NCBI GenBank assembly: GCA_902475535.1
Contig: CABRZR010000011.1
Span: 1-64,000 of the forward strand
From: QAMH01 sp900556425
GTDB taxonomy: Bacteria > Actinomycetota > Coriobacteriia > Coriobacteriales > QAMH01
Direction of reading: 5' to 3'
DNA: 64,000 bases
Shown piece by piece: positions 53,065 through 61,689 of this stretch. The stretch's first letter is position 1, and every line of letters starts with the position of its first letter. The notes beneath the pieces are model-generated. The model was not told the DNA's origin and made no database searches. It saw nothing but the letters and a program-made list of their open reading frames with translations. The position numbers and the translations under genes are program-made.

Positions 53065-53724
53065 ATGACCAAGCAACGAAAACAAGCGCTCGTCGCAGGA
53101 GCATGCGGCATTATCGCCGCACTCTGCGTATTTGCCTATACGGCAACGATTCAGTCCGAGGCATCCATGGCACGCGCATCGGCGATTCGCAGCTACGGCG
53201 GTGAGCGCGTCGAAGTCCTCGTGGCGAACAGGACGATCCCCATCGGCGGCACCATCGACGAGTCCAACACGAGCGTGCAGGAATGGCTGGTCGACTTTCT
53301 GCCCCAGGGGCAAGCGGCACAGAGCTACGAGGAGCTTCAGGGCCTCGTCGCGCAGACGGAGATTCGCGTGAACGAACCCGTGTTGCTCGAGCGCGTCGGT
53401 GACGGCTCATCGCGCATCACCGTGCCAGACGGCCTGGCAGCTGCAAGCGTCGCATCCGATGACGTGCTCGCGGTAGGTGGCGCGATACGCGCCGGTTCGG
53501 TCGTGGACGTCTACGTTGAAGCCTCATCAGGGGAAATCACGATGCTCGGCAAGCATATCCTCGTCCTTGAGACGAGCACGCTCGAAGACAGCAAGGAGAA
53601 GCAAATCTCCTGGGTCACGCTCGCCGTCAAACCCTCGAGCGTGAGCGACCTCATCGCAGCAGCCTCGAAGGGAACCATCCACTTCGTTCTACCTGGCAAC
53701 AGCGCGGCAAACCAGGGGGACTGA
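53065..53724 (+). CDS. cpaB: Tad pilus assembly protein CpaB/RcpC, SAF domain
   Basis: First gene of the Tad/Flp pilus cluster, 219 residues. One N-terminal membrane helix (ALVAGACGIIAALCVFAYTA) is followed by a SAF domain (EVLVANRTIPIGGTID ... EIRVNEPVLLERV) and an RcpC-like beta region (LAVGGAIRAGSVVDVYVEA). Start ATG 53065 has GGAGGAG upstream, partly within a small CCGAAGGCTTCGG hairpin. The role in single-membrane bacteria is probably to stabilise the pilus base outside the membrane. Confidence 0.88.
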   Translation: MTKQRKQALVAGACGIIAALCVFAYTATIQSEASMARASAIRSYGGERVEVLVANRTIPIGGTIDESNTSVQEWLVDFLPQGQAAQSYEELQGLVAQTEIRVNEPVLLERVGDGSSRITVPDGLAAASVASDDVLAVGGAIRAGSVVDVYVEASSGEITMLGKHILVLETSTLEDSKEKQISWVTLAVKPSSVSDLIAAASKGTIHFVLPGNSAANQGD

Positions 53725-53725
53725 C

Positions 53726-54517
53726 ATGAGAGACATGGTATCCAGCACATATTCCGCGCAGGGCACGCGACGTGCTCCGCTCATCACGCTCGTATCGGCA
53801 AGCGGCGGCGTTGGCAAGAGCACAATTGCGCTCATCATCGGCCACCTGACAGCGGCACATGGCATCAAGACCGCCATCGTTGAGGGTGACCTACAATTCG
53901 GCGACATGGGCTTCTGGCTCGGCCTCGATGTCAAGCTCTCCTCGCTCGCGCAGGGCGAAGGTTGCATTCCCGTCCCCATCTCGGCACAACTCGACCTTTT
54001 CAAAGCACCCGTCTTGCCCGAGGTCGCCGAGGAGGTATCGGATGCGGTGGCCCGCGTCGTCGAAAACGCCCGGGCAAACTATGATCTCATCATCGCCGAT
54101 ACCGGGCAATTCTGGTCGGGGCTCACGGGCGAGCTCCTGTGCAATTCCGAGCTCGTGCTGCTCGTCATGGACCAGCGCAGGGCATCGGCGTACGGCGCCA
54201 TCAAGGCGCTCGAGCTCTGCCAGCGTCTCGGCATCCCCCTCGCGCGCATCGCGCACGTCTTCAACCGTGCCTCGGGAATCCCCCGCAGCGAGATAGAGCG
54301 CATCGAAGACTCGCTCGGCTGCGACGAGCTCTTCAGGCTCGCGGACGGCAAGGCATCGGTCGAAGCCCTTGTTGGCATGAGGCGCATCGAGGAGCTCATC
54401 GAAGACGCAGCGGCACCCGTGCCCGATGTCGAGCAGCTTCTCGCCAGGCTCCTCCCCCGCATTGGCGTCGAGTTCTCGCCCACCGAGCACAGGAAGACGA
54501 GGCGATTCTTCGCATGA
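53726..54517 (+). CDS. cpaE: Tad pilus ATPase CpaE/TadZ-like
   Basis: A 263-residue MinD/ParA-family ATPase that positions the Tad machine. It has the deviant Walker A LVSASGGVGKSTIALI, Walker B DLIIADTGQF and the CpaE-like LVMDQRRASAYGAIKALELCQ segment. The N-terminal receiver-like domain of full CpaE is missing: the ATPase starts directly at residue 18. It overlaps cpaF by 4 bases (ATGA). Confidence 0.88.
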   Translation: MRDMVSSTYSAQGTRRAPLITLVSASGGVGKSTIALIIGHLTAAHGIKTAIVEGDLQFGDMGFWLGLDVKLSSLAQGEGCIPVPISAQLDLFKAPVLPEVAEEVSDAVARVVENARANYDLIIADTGQFWSGLTGELLCNSELVLLVMDQRRASAYGAIKALELCQRLGIPLARIAHVFNRASGIPRSEIERIEDSLGCDELFRLADGKASVEALVGMRRIEELIEDAAAPVPDVEQLLARLLPRIGVEFSPTEHRKTRRFFA

Positions 54518-55857
54518 GACTCGGCGATTACATACGGCAAAGTCCGCAAACTGCGGCAGACGAGGCACTGGGCGCAGTCTCCGAGAAGACTCATGCGCAC
54601 CTACGCGAGTTGCTGTACCGCGAAGTCCCGAGCGAGCGCATCGCGCAGCTTCTGAACCAGGGGCGCGAGCGTGCGCGACAGGAGCTCGCCGTCTGCATCG
54701 AGCAGATTCTGAGCGCACATGATTTCGCACCCATGAGCGACATCGATCGTGCCGTCCTCATCGAGCGCACGCTCGACATGGTGCTCGGCCTGGGTCCCAT
54801 CGAGAAGATGCTCAAAGACGACTCGATTACCGAGATCATGGTCAACGGGCCCCACTCCGTCTTCTTCGAGCGCGACGGCATCGTATGCAAGAGCAACGAG
54901 CACTACGATTCCGAAGAGCAGCTGCGTCTCGTCATCGACCGTATCGTCTCGCCACTCGGCAGACGCGTCGACGAGCAGTGCCCTCTCGTGAACGCCCGCC
55001 TTCCAGAAGGACACCGCGTCAACGTCGTCATCCCTCCCCTCTCGATGAGCGGAAGCACGCTTACCATACGCAAGTTCCGCAAGCGCTCCTTCACGCTTGA
55101 CGAGCTTGTCGGGCTGGATGCGCTTACGCCAGAGATGGCGCAGCTGCTTGCCTGGGCCATACGCGCGCGCAAGAACATCGCCGTCTCGGGTGGCACGGGC
55201 GGCGGCAAAACAACGCTGCTCAACGCACTTTCGCGCCTCATCCCCTACGAGGAGCGCGTCATCACGATCGAGGACAGCGCCGAGCTCAGGTTCGACCAGC
55301 ATCCGCACGTCGTCCGGCTCGAAGCGCGACTTGCCAACGCCGAGGGCCGTGGCATAGTCACCATACGCGACCTCGTCACCAATGCGCTGCGCATGCGCCC
55401 TGACCGCATCATCGTTGGCGAGTGTCGTGGTGCCGAGGCGCTCGACATGCTGCAGGCCATGAACACGGGACATGACGGATCGCTCACGACCCTGCATGCC
55501 AACTCGCCCGCCGAAGTCATCCCGCGTCTCGTGATGATGGTTCGCTATGGCATGGACCTCCCCATCGAAATCATCGAGGAGCAGGTCGCATCGGCACTCG
55601 ACCTCATCGTGCAACAGGACCGTCTCTCGGGCGGCAAGCGTCGCGTCACGCAAATTGCCATGCGCGGCAGAGACACCGGCTCCGCACGCAAATGCCAGCG
55701 CTTCACGCCAATCGTGCGCTGGGACCGACGCGCGCAGCGCTACGAGTGGGGCGATTTACCTGCATGGATCGAGGAGCTTCCCTTCATGGATATTGCAGGC
55801 GAAGAGGAGGTGGCGCAATGGGTGCAATCAGTGCGGTGCTGCTGTTCGCAAGTATAA
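54514..55857 (+). CDS. cpaF: Tad pilus secretion ATPase CpaF/TadA
   Basis: Hexameric ATPase powering pilus assembly, 447 residues. N-terminal domain with GPIEKMLKDDSITEIMVNGP, Walker A VSGGTGGGKTTLLNAL, the Asp box ITIEDSAELRF, Walker B RPDRIIVGECRGAEALDML and the His box GHDGSLTTLHANSP are all present. It overlaps the cpaE end by 4 bases, and its last 40 bases overlap the tadB start, so its C-terminal residues (VRCCCSQV) lie in the overlap and are unusually Cys-rich. Confidence 0.96.
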   Translation: MRLGDYIRQSPQTAADEALGAVSEKTHAHLRELLYREVPSERIAQLLNQGRERARQELAVCIEQILSAHDFAPMSDIDRAVLIERTLDMVLGLGPIEKMLKDDSITEIMVNGPHSVFFERDGIVCKSNEHYDSEEQLRLVIDRIVSPLGRRVDEQCPLVNARLPEGHRVNVVIPPLSMSGSTLTIRKFRKRSFTLDELVGLDALTPEMAQLLAWAIRARKNIAVSGGTGGGKTTLLNALSRLIPYEERVITIEDSAELRFDQHPHVVRLEARLANAEGRGIVTIRDLVTNALRMRPDRIIVGECRGAEALDMLQAMNTGHDGSLTTLHANSPAEVIPRLVMMVRYGMDLPIEIIEEQVASALDLIVQQDRLSGGKRRVTQIAMRGRDTGSARKCQRFTPIVRWDRRAQRYEWGDLPAWIEELPFMDIAGEEEVAQWVQSVRCCCSQV

Positions 55858-56591
55858 TCGCGACCTTTCTCTGCGTTCGGAAAGCCGTGCCCTTGCTCGC
55901 GCATCTGCGGCGCACCCTGCCACTCGCGCACGTTGACAGGCGGCTCGTGCTCGAGGATGCCAAAGGCCGCATTGCCTCGACCAGGCTGCTGGCTCCCATC
56001 CTGGGAAAGGCCCGCGAAAAGAAACGTGCCGAGGAGCTGCAGAAGGGCATGCCCGAGCTTTTGCGCCTGCTCTGCATCGCACTCGACTCAGGATCCTCGC
56101 TCGTCATGGCACTACGCTACGCAGCGGACAACTGCGATGAGCCTCTCGCCGGCGAACTCAAGCGCACGGTCTGGGATCTCGAATCTGGTCAGGGCTTTGA
56201 CGAGGCACTCGAGAAGCTGCGCGCCCGAACAGGCGGTTCGGAGTTCGCGTACCTGGCCGTCGCCATGGAGATTCAGCATCAGTCCGGCGGCAGCCTCACG
56301 ACCATACTCCAAAACGTCTCGACGTTGCTCCAGCAAGCCGCAGAACTCAAGGAAGATCTGCGCACCAAGACCGCACAGGGGCGTCTCTCGAGCCGCATCG
56401 TCGCCCTCATGCCTTTTGCGCTGCTCGGCATTCTCTCGGTCTTCTCGCCTGGATATCTGACGGGATTTCTCGCATCCCCGCTTGGCATATGCCTTTTCGC
56501 GCTTGCGATGTTGCTCGAGGCGACAGGCATACTCCTCGTGCGACGTGCGCTTGCCATCGACTTCACGGTCGATCTCGAGGAGATGGTATAG
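55818..56591 (+). CDS. tadB: Tad pilus inner-membrane protein TadB
   Basis: Type II secretion system F-domain protein, 257 residues. It has an N-terminal membrane helix (ISAVLLFASIIATFLCV), a cytoplasmic helical T2SSF region (LPELLRLLCIALDSG ... GFDEALEKLRART; AVAMEIQHQSGGSLTTILQNVS) and two C-terminal membrane helices. The start lies inside cpaF, with GAGGAGG upstream of ATG 55818. It forms the platform with TadC. Confidence 0.92.
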   Translation: MGAISAVLLFASIIATFLCVRKAVPLLAHLRRTLPLAHVDRRLVLEDAKGRIASTRLLAPILGKAREKKRAEELQKGMPELLRLLCIALDSGSSLVMALRYAADNCDEPLAGELKRTVWDLESGQGFDEALEKLRARTGGSEFAYLAVAMEIQHQSGGSLTTILQNVSTLLQQAAELKEDLRTKTAQGRLSSRIVALMPFALLGILSVFSPGYLTGFLASPLGICLFALAMLLEATGILLVRRALAIDFTVDLEEMV

Positions 56592-57335
56592 ATGCTTGCC
56601 GTCCTGCTTCGACTCTCTGCATGCCTGCTCGCCTGCGCGTGCGCATGCCTCTGCGTGCGGCTTGCCTGGACGCGTATCAAGCTCGTGGCACAACCACAGC
56701 GAGCTGTGAGCATCGAAGACATTCTGCGTGATCCCACCCTGAGCTTTCTGGTGTTTTGCGGCGCAGGCATCGTCATCTCCTACGCCACATCTCTCGGGTT
56801 GCTCGTGCCCTGCATCGTCCTCGCCTATGTGCTCTCGCGTCGCGCGCCTACCATGCTCGACGCACGACGGGCACGCGAGCTACGCAGCGCCTGCGACGAG
56901 CAGGTCGACGTGATGGCAGACATTGTCGCCATGGGCGTGCGTGCCGGCCTGTCCTTCGATGCGGCGCTCGACTTGTACTGCGCCAAATTCGATAACGCGC
57001 TCGCTTGTCACATGCGCGAGACACAACTCGAATGGAAGAGCGGATTGGCTTCGCGCAAGGAGGCCCTGGCCACGCTCTCGTCCCGCATCGACTCGAAAGC
57101 ACTCAAACGCTTCTCCGAGACGTCCCTGCAGGCCATCCACCACGGTTCCCCACTCGCCGACATGCTGGGACGCTTCTCCGCCGACGTTCGACAGCAAAGA
57201 CGTGCCGCCATCGAACGCCAGATTGCAAAGACGCCAGTCAAGCTTCTCATTCCAACGGGAATATGCATTCTGCCCGCCATGCTCATCTTGGTCATGGGGC
57301 CGGTGCTTCTCCAATTTATCCAGACAGGTTTCTAG
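56592..57335 (+). CDS. tadC: Tad pilus inner-membrane protein TadC
   Basis: Second T2SSF protein, 247 residues, starting immediately after the tadB stop. The N-terminal hydrophobic helix is Cys/Ala-rich (ACLLACACACLCV), then a second helix pair (GLLVPCIVLAYVLSRRAP), a cytoplasmic T2SSF region (DEQVDVMADIVAMGVRAGL ... FSETSLQAIHHGSPLADML) and a C-terminal helix. It pairs with TadB to build the platform. Confidence 0.9.
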   Translation: MLAVLLRLSACLLACACACLCVRLAWTRIKLVAQPQRAVSIEDILRDPTLSFLVFCGAGIVISYATSLGLLVPCIVLAYVLSRRAPTMLDARRARELRSACDEQVDVMADIVAMGVRAGLSFDAALDLYCAKFDNALACHMRETQLEWKSGLASRKEALATLSSRIDSKALKRFSETSLQAIHHGSPLADMLGRFSADVRQQRRAAIERQIAKTPVKLLIPTGICILPAMLILVMGPVLLQFIQTGF

Positions 57336-57355
57336 AAGAAAGCAAGGAGAACATC

Positions 57356-57562
57356 ATGCAAAAGATCAAAAACCGTGCATTAGGCGCCTATATCAAGGCA
57401 ACGGCAAGAATCAAGACCTTGCCTGAGAAAGGCCAAGGCACAACCGAGTACGCAATCCTTGTCGGCGTGCTTGCCGTCATCGCCATGATTGCAATCGCGG
57501 CGTTTCGTGACCGCATTGGCGAGCTCTGGGATGCAATCTCGAGTGGAATCAACGGTCTGTGA
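57356..57562 (+). CDS. Flp-type prepilin
   Basis: Likely major pilin, 68 residues. A basic leader is followed by the prepilin peptidase site in KGQGTTEYAILVGVL (cut after the first Gly, Glu at position +5, Tyr next as in Flp pilins) and a hydrophobic stem (VIAMIAIAAF), then a short polar tail. AAGGAG lies upstream of ATG 57356. The cutting enzyme (TadV/CpaA) is not in the window. Confidence 0.9.
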   Translation: MQKIKNRALGAYIKATARIKTLPEKGQGTTEYAILVGVLAVIAMIAIAAFRDRIGELWDAISSGINGL

Positions 57563-57759
57563 TGCGCAAGCGATTGCATGAGAGCGGGCAGGCATCGGTC
57601 GAATACCTCATCGTCGGGCTTACGTTCATTGCGCTCATGGGTGCGCTCGCAACCCTCTGGCGCTTCATCGCGACGGGCGCCTTGAGCTCTCTCATTCAGG
57701 CAAGCGCTTCGCATGCGCTTGGATGCGTAGAAGGGATTTTCGATGCGCTCTTGTTCTGA
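57562..57759 (+). CDS. Second small prepilin-like protein
   Basis: A 65-residue protein with SGQASVEYLIVGLTFIALM: a prepilin-type cleavage site (Gly, then Glu at +5 and Tyr) and hydrophobic stem, then a helix-forming tail with a single Cys. It overlaps the Flp stop by one base (TGATG; a GTG three bases earlier is the alternative) and the next gene by 17 bases, so all three are made together. It may be a minor pilin. Confidence 0.8.
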   Translation: MRKRLHESGQASVEYLIVGLTFIALMGALATLWRFIATGALSSLIQASASHALGCVEGIFDALLF

Positions 57760-58216
57760 ATCGGGACAGTCGACCGTCGAAGCGGCCGTGTTGTTGCCCG
57801 TACTCTTTGTCGTGTTCGGCCTGCTGCTGCAGCCAGCCATCTTGCTCTACAACCGCTGCATCATGAACACTGCGGCCGCGGAAGCCTGCCGCCTCGTCGC
57901 AACGAGTTCGGGCGATGACGCAAGCACGCGCGCCTATATCGAGCATCGACTTGAGGCGATACCAAAAGTCCCGATCTTCCACGCCGATGAGACCTGGAAC
58001 ATCACCTGGTCATGCTCGGATGATGGAACGGCGCAGACCAGCATCGAGAACCATGTGCAGCCGCTTCCGCTCTTTGGAATCCTCGCTGGGCTCACAAACG
58101 CTGTCGACGAGAACGGTGCCGTCATTCAGCACGTGGAGCTTTCCTGCTCGCCCACCCCCAATTGGGTTGGCGAGCAGGGGTACGACCCTTCGGATTGGAT
58201 CGGAAAATGGGAATGA
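57743..58216 (+). CDS. TadE-like pseudopilin
   Basis: A 157-residue minor pilin. SGQSTVEAAVLLPVLFVVFG is the TadE prepilin motif; the remaining part is extracellular with two Cys (WSCSDDG; LSCSPTP) that may form a disulfide. AAGGG precedes ATG 57743. It overlaps the following gene by 4 bases. Confidence 0.85.
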   Translation: MRSCSESGQSTVEAAVLLPVLFVVFGLLLQPAILLYNRCIMNTAAAEACRLVATSSGDDASTRAYIEHRLEAIPKVPIFHADETWNITWSCSDDGTAQTSIENHVQPLPLFGILAGLTNAVDENGAVIQHVELSCSPTPNWVGEQGYDPSDWIGKWE

Positions 58217-60309
58217 GCAAGCATCCGTCCTTCACGCGTAGAGAGGGTGGATTTACCACGCCCGCCGCTGCCATCGCGCTCCTCGTTGTCTGTGCCTTGG
58301 TGTTTACCTGCGCGAGAGGCATAAGTGTCGGTGCGCAGTCAGGGCAAATACAATACGTCGCCGATGCGGGGGCTCTTGCGGCAGACAACGTGGTTGCCGA
58401 GTTTGTGACCGCCGCCCAGGTTGTCGATGCCACCGCCCTCTCGCTTTCGCTGCTTGGCCTCACGGTCTATGCCGTCTCGGCTGTCGCCGCATTCATCCCC
58501 GGTGGCCAGGGCGCTGCAGCTGAAATCGCAAACACGGGCTCGAAAGTGCTTCAAGCCCGAGACAAGTTTGCCGAGTCGGCAGCCAGGGGACTAGACGCGG
58601 CGCAAAAGGCACTCCCTGCCGTCTGTGCCGTACGTGCTGCCCAGGTCGTGCAAGCCAACGCGGACGCAAGCGGCATTCCCTACGCAGGCATCGCCATCAC
58701 ATCTCCCCCGCAAGGGATCGACGTCTCAATCCCGGATAACGAGAAGGTCAAGGAGGCAGCAGCCGAGATCGAATCGAAAGAATCCGCGATTCAAGAGGCA
58801 AGCTTGCGACAGAAGGAGGCCCAAGAGCGCGAAGACGCCGCCAAGGAGCGCGCTTGGCGAGCCGATTGCGGCAATAGCGGCATGAGCATGTATGAACGCG
58901 CTGGAAAGCTCTCGAACATTTCGGGGGCACGCAACCCCTACATCTCATCACCTGACCGCTGGACTTTTTCGGTGGGACTTGAGCGAGCAAAGGCATACTA
59001 CGTTGCACGTTATGCTGCCGAACCGGGACAAGCCGCGTCGGGTTCACCCGAAGCAATTGCCGAGTCGGTTGCCCGCAAGCAGTTTTACGCCTATGCCCAG
59101 TACGAAGTGGGACGAGGATACATCGAGGTCGGAGAAAACGGAGCTGAAACACCGCATCTCGTACAGCTCGCCAGGAACACGGAACAGATCAGGGGAACCG
59201 TTCTCTACACGAGTGCGATCTATCCCGTCTCCGTCAATGGTGACAAGCGCTATTTGCACGGATACGCCAGATGCCCGACCTGCGCCGAGGGAACTCGCTC
59301 GGGACAGGCCGCGGTGAGCGCAATCGATGCTGGTACTGTCGAACGCTGCCCAACGTGCAAGTTTTCCGCAACCACCTTGGGACGCGTCCCAAGCGCCTCG
59401 ACTTCCATAAGCAACGGGTTTGAATATCACTATCGGGAGTTCGTGGAGGCTTCGCGCGACTATGCTCAGGCGCTTTCCGATGGCGCAGAGGCAAAGCAAG
59501 CGCTTGATGAAGCGAAGGAGTCAATTGGCGAGCGGCTTTCGGAAGCGCTCGATTCCCTCGCAGCCAAACGATACGACCCCCAGCCACCCGGACGATACGG
59601 CTGCATCTGCGTAGTGCTTGCGCCATCCGTGCAAGCAAGTGCTATCCCCTTCGTCAGTGACGAGCCAGAATTGCCCGCACGCATCGCAATCTCTGGCGCC
59701 ACGCTTGCACCCGATGCGGCAAGCGACCAAGGTAGCGTCATCTCCGGCGTCGCCGAGGGTCTCATCCCCCAGGAAAGCCTCGCCTCCGGACCGGCCAAGC
59801 TGATCTTTGGGGCGTGGTCAAGCATGCTGCTGGCGTATTCGAACACGACGGAGGGAATCAAGGGCGGCTTTCGCAAGGTCCTCGGGGCCATACCCCTCAT
59901 TGGCACCACGCTCTCGGATAGTGCGGTTTCGGCCTTTGAGAATGCACTCAGTTCGGCAAGCCTCGAGCCAGCGGATCTCGATACGTACAAACCAGTGCTT
60001 GTTAACACAGCCCGCATACTCGAACGGGATTCGAGCAGCGCCGCGCAGGTTCTCGCGCGCATGAAGAACATGGCGCAAATATACGGAGCGGTTAGCACGG
60101 GCGACATGAACGCCCTCGTCAACGACATCAAGGCCGCCCCCGAAGTCGCGGGACTTCTAGACGAGTACGGGCTCGAGCTTGCAGAGATTCCGCTTGCCGA
60201 CATAGGCCTCGGCACCAGCGATGGCAAGCTATATCTGCCCGTTCCCAACGATATCGATGCACGAGTCAGGGAGGCAGTTGGCAGCTTCCTTGGAACACTG
60301 GGAGGTTGA
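58213..60309 (+). CDS. TadG-like large pilus-associated protein with two CPTC motifs
   Basis: A 698-residue surface protein. It has an N-terminal positively charged start and hydrophobic segment (TTPAAAIALLVVCALVFTCA) as in TadG, followed by the typical QYVADAGALAADN segment. The middle is helical (coiled coil, about 180-235: IESKESAIQEASLRQKEA), and the centre has two CPTC pairs (YARCPTCAEG and VERCPTCKF) 34 residues apart, suggesting metal binding or disulfides. The rest is Ala/Ser-rich without known domain; no VWA MIDAS motif is seen. Start ATG 58213 overlaps the TadE stop (ATGA). Confidence 0.75.
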   Translation: MSKHPSFTRREGGFTTPAAAIALLVVCALVFTCARGISVGAQSGQIQYVADAGALAADNVVAEFVTAAQVVDATALSLSLLGLTVYAVSAVAAFIPGGQGAAAEIANTGSKVLQARDKFAESAARGLDAAQKALPAVCAVRAAQVVQANADASGIPYAGIAITSPPQGIDVSIPDNEKVKEAAAEIESKESAIQEASLRQKEAQEREDAAKERAWRADCGNSGMSMYERAGKLSNISGARNPYISSPDRWTFSVGLERAKAYYVARYAAEPGQAASGSPEAIAESVARKQFYAYAQYEVGRGYIEVGENGAETPHLVQLARNTEQIRGTVLYTSAIYPVSVNGDKRYLHGYARCPTCAEGTRSGQAAVSAIDAGTVERCPTCKFSATTLGRVPSASTSISNGFEYHYREFVEASRDYAQALSDGAEAKQALDEAKESIGERLSEALDSLAAKRYDPQPPGRYGCICVVLAPSVQASAIPFVSDEPELPARIAISGATLAPDAASDQGSVISGVAEGLIPQESLASGPAKLIFGAWSSMLLAYSNTTEGIKGGFRKVLGAIPLIGTTLSDSAVSAFENALSSASLEPADLDTYKPVLVNTARILERDSSSAAQVLARMKNMAQIYGAVSTGDMNALVNDIKAAPEVAGLLDEYGLELAEIPLADIGLGTSDGKLYLPVPNDIDARVREAVGSFLGTLGG

Positions 60310-60313
60310 CGAC

Positions 60314-60748
60314 ATGCTTCAGACACGCGAAGGCAGAGGTCGCGAACATGGGCAGATGGCGGTCGAGCTTGCCGTTGTCATGCCCGTCATCCTCATCATG
60401 CTGGTCATCGCCGTCGATATGCTTGTCTTCGCAGGCGAGTGCGCACGCTTCGATCACATCGCTCCCCAACGCGTTCTTGCCCAAGCAGCAAGCGCCCCTA
60501 TAGATGGATACGAGCTCGGTGCGCGTACCGCGGCAATACGCGCTGCCCTCGAAAGCGATTTTGCCAAAGAGGGTTCCTCGATAGAGGTGAGCTACGAAGA
60601 TGCCGGGGTGGCGTTGGCAAGCATGTCGGTCTATCGCTGCACGTTTCGATTCGCGCCGTGGCCGCTCTCCATCGCAGGCGCTCCGGCGTTGCTCGAACAC
60701 GAGTGCAACATCGCCGTCGACCCTTACACGCCTGGGGAGCTCCTATGA
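60314..60748 (+). CDS. TadE-like minor pilin, second copy
   Basis: A 144-residue protein with HGQMAVELAVVMPVILIMLVI, a TadE-type motif with Glu at +5, and an extracellular part with two Cys (YRCTFRF; LEHECNI). GGAGG precedes ATG 60314. It overlaps the DUF192 gene by 4 bases. The Tad operon thus carries four prepilin-like proteins plus TadG. Confidence 0.85.
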   Translation: MLQTREGRGREHGQMAVELAVVMPVILIMLVIAVDMLVFAGECARFDHIAPQRVLAQAASAPIDGYELGARTAAIRAALESDFAKEGSSIEVSYEDAGVALASMSVYRCTFRFAPWPLSIAGAPALLEHECNIAVDPYTPGELL

Positions 60749-61071
60749 CAAGCCTGGACAACATGCGCGTCGTTATCGCCACCAGCATGATCGCCCGGGC
60801 GCGCGGGTTGCTCGGCACGCACGTGGAATGGGGTGACGGCGGTCGCGTGCTCATGCTCGTGCCCTGCAAGAGCGTGCACACCATCGGCATGCGCTACGCC
60901 CTCGACATCGCCTTCGCTGACCGAAACGGTATCGTGCTGCGCTCCGAGCGCAACGTAAGGCCGGGTCGTCTGCTCTCATGCCGCAGGGCGGCGTTCGTGC
61001 TGGAGCAGCCACACAATCCGGAAATATCGTGGCCGGAAAACGATGATGTCATTCCCTATGAAGTTGCATAG
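60745..61071 (+). CDS. DUF192-family protein at end of Tad operon
   Basis: A 108-residue protein of the DUF192 family: MIARARGLLGT, MLVPCKSVHTIGMRYALDIAF with the conserved Cys/His/Met, NVRPGRLLSCRRAAFVLE. Family members elsewhere are usually exported or near signal genes; here there is no signal peptide. The start overlaps the TadE-like stop by 4 bases, so it is translationally coupled to the pilus genes, which suggests a role in pilus assembly or pilin processing that is not established. Confidence 0.85.
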   Translation: MTSLDNMRVVIATSMIARARGLLGTHVEWGDGGRVLMLVPCKSVHTIGMRYALDIAFADRNGIVLRSERNVRPGRLLSCRRAAFVLEQPHNPEISWPENDDVIPYEVA

Positions 61072-61099
61072 CCCCGAACAAAAGTAGTATCAGTATTGG

Positions 61100-61105
61100 T
61101 ATAAT
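61100..61105 (+). promoter_or_regulatory. TATAAT element abutting the hicA start
   Basis: TATAAT lies directly before the ATG of hicA in an AT-rich stretch. If it is a -10 element, transcription would start inside the frame, so either the ATG is not used, or the element belongs to a later internal start. No -35 consensus is seen. Confidence 0.3.
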
Positions 61106-61366
61106 ATGAGCAAAATTAAGAAGTACCTTGAACAAATGCGACGCAATCCGAACAACGTAAGGTTTTCAACCTTGTGTCTTATTTGCGACCATTATTTTGG
61201 AAAACCGCGACAAAGCGGAACCTCGCATCGCGTATACGAAAAGCCGTGGGCAGGTGATCCTCGTATCAATATCCAGAACAGCCGCGGAAAGGTAAAGCCA
61301 TATCAGGTCAAACAGGTCTTGGATGCAATCGAGAAACTGGGTGAGTGGAAGAATGGAAATCGCTGA
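61106..61366 (+). CDS. HicA-like toxin
   Basis: An 86-residue predicted mRNA interferase of type II toxin-antitoxin HicAB. The core is GTSHRVYEKPWAGDPRINIQ (catalytic His in the G-x-H region) and the C-terminal KPYQVKQVLDAIEKLG helix; the N-terminal part VRFSTLCLICDHYFG matches the longer HicA subtype. AT-richer than the neighbours. The antitoxin gene overlaps by 14 bases. Confidence 0.85.
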   Translation: MSKIKKYLEQMRRNPNNVRFSTLCLICDHYFGKPRQSGTSHRVYEKPWAGDPRINIQNSRGKVKPYQVKQVLDAIEKLGEWKNGNR

Positions 61367-61685
61367 TCGATACACATATCGCGTGTTCTGGTCGGACGAG
61401 GACAACGAATACGTAGCCACCGTCGCCGAGATGCCATCGATGTCGTGGCTTGAGCCAACGCAAACAGGCGCACTCGAAGGCCTGCGCAAGGTAGTGGGTG
61501 ATGTCATCGCCGACATGGAGGCAAACAACGAGCCCATCCCCGCGCCCTTTCGGGATCGTCATTACTCGGGCAAATTTCTCGTGCGTATCCCGCCAGAACT
61601 TCACTGCCAGCTTGCCATCGAGGCAGCTGAGGAGCACGTATCACTCAATCGGCTCGTCGCCTCCAGGCTGGCATCGACGAGATAG
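61353..61685 (+). CDS. HicB-like antitoxin
   Basis: A 110-residue antitoxin: a degenerate RNase-H-like domain (YTYRVFWSDEDNEYVATVAE, then GALEGLRKVVGDVI) and a C-terminal ribbon-helix-helix (FLVRIPPELHCQLAIEAAEE ... LNRLVASRL) that should bind the operon promoter. ATG 61353 lies inside hicA, the usual toxin-first order. It ends 4 bases from the stop of the convergent small membrane gene. Confidence 0.88.
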   Translation: MEIADRYTYRVFWSDEDNEYVATVAEMPSMSWLEPTQTGALEGLRKVVGDVIADMEANNEPIPAPFRDRHYSGKFLVRIPPELHCQLAIEAAEEHVSLNRLVASRLASTR

Positions 61686-61689
61686 CCTA

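Noticed and set aside
60439..60744. Longer start for the DUF192 gene
   Set aside because: The extra codons are a shadow of the TadE-like gene; the domain begins at ATG 60745.
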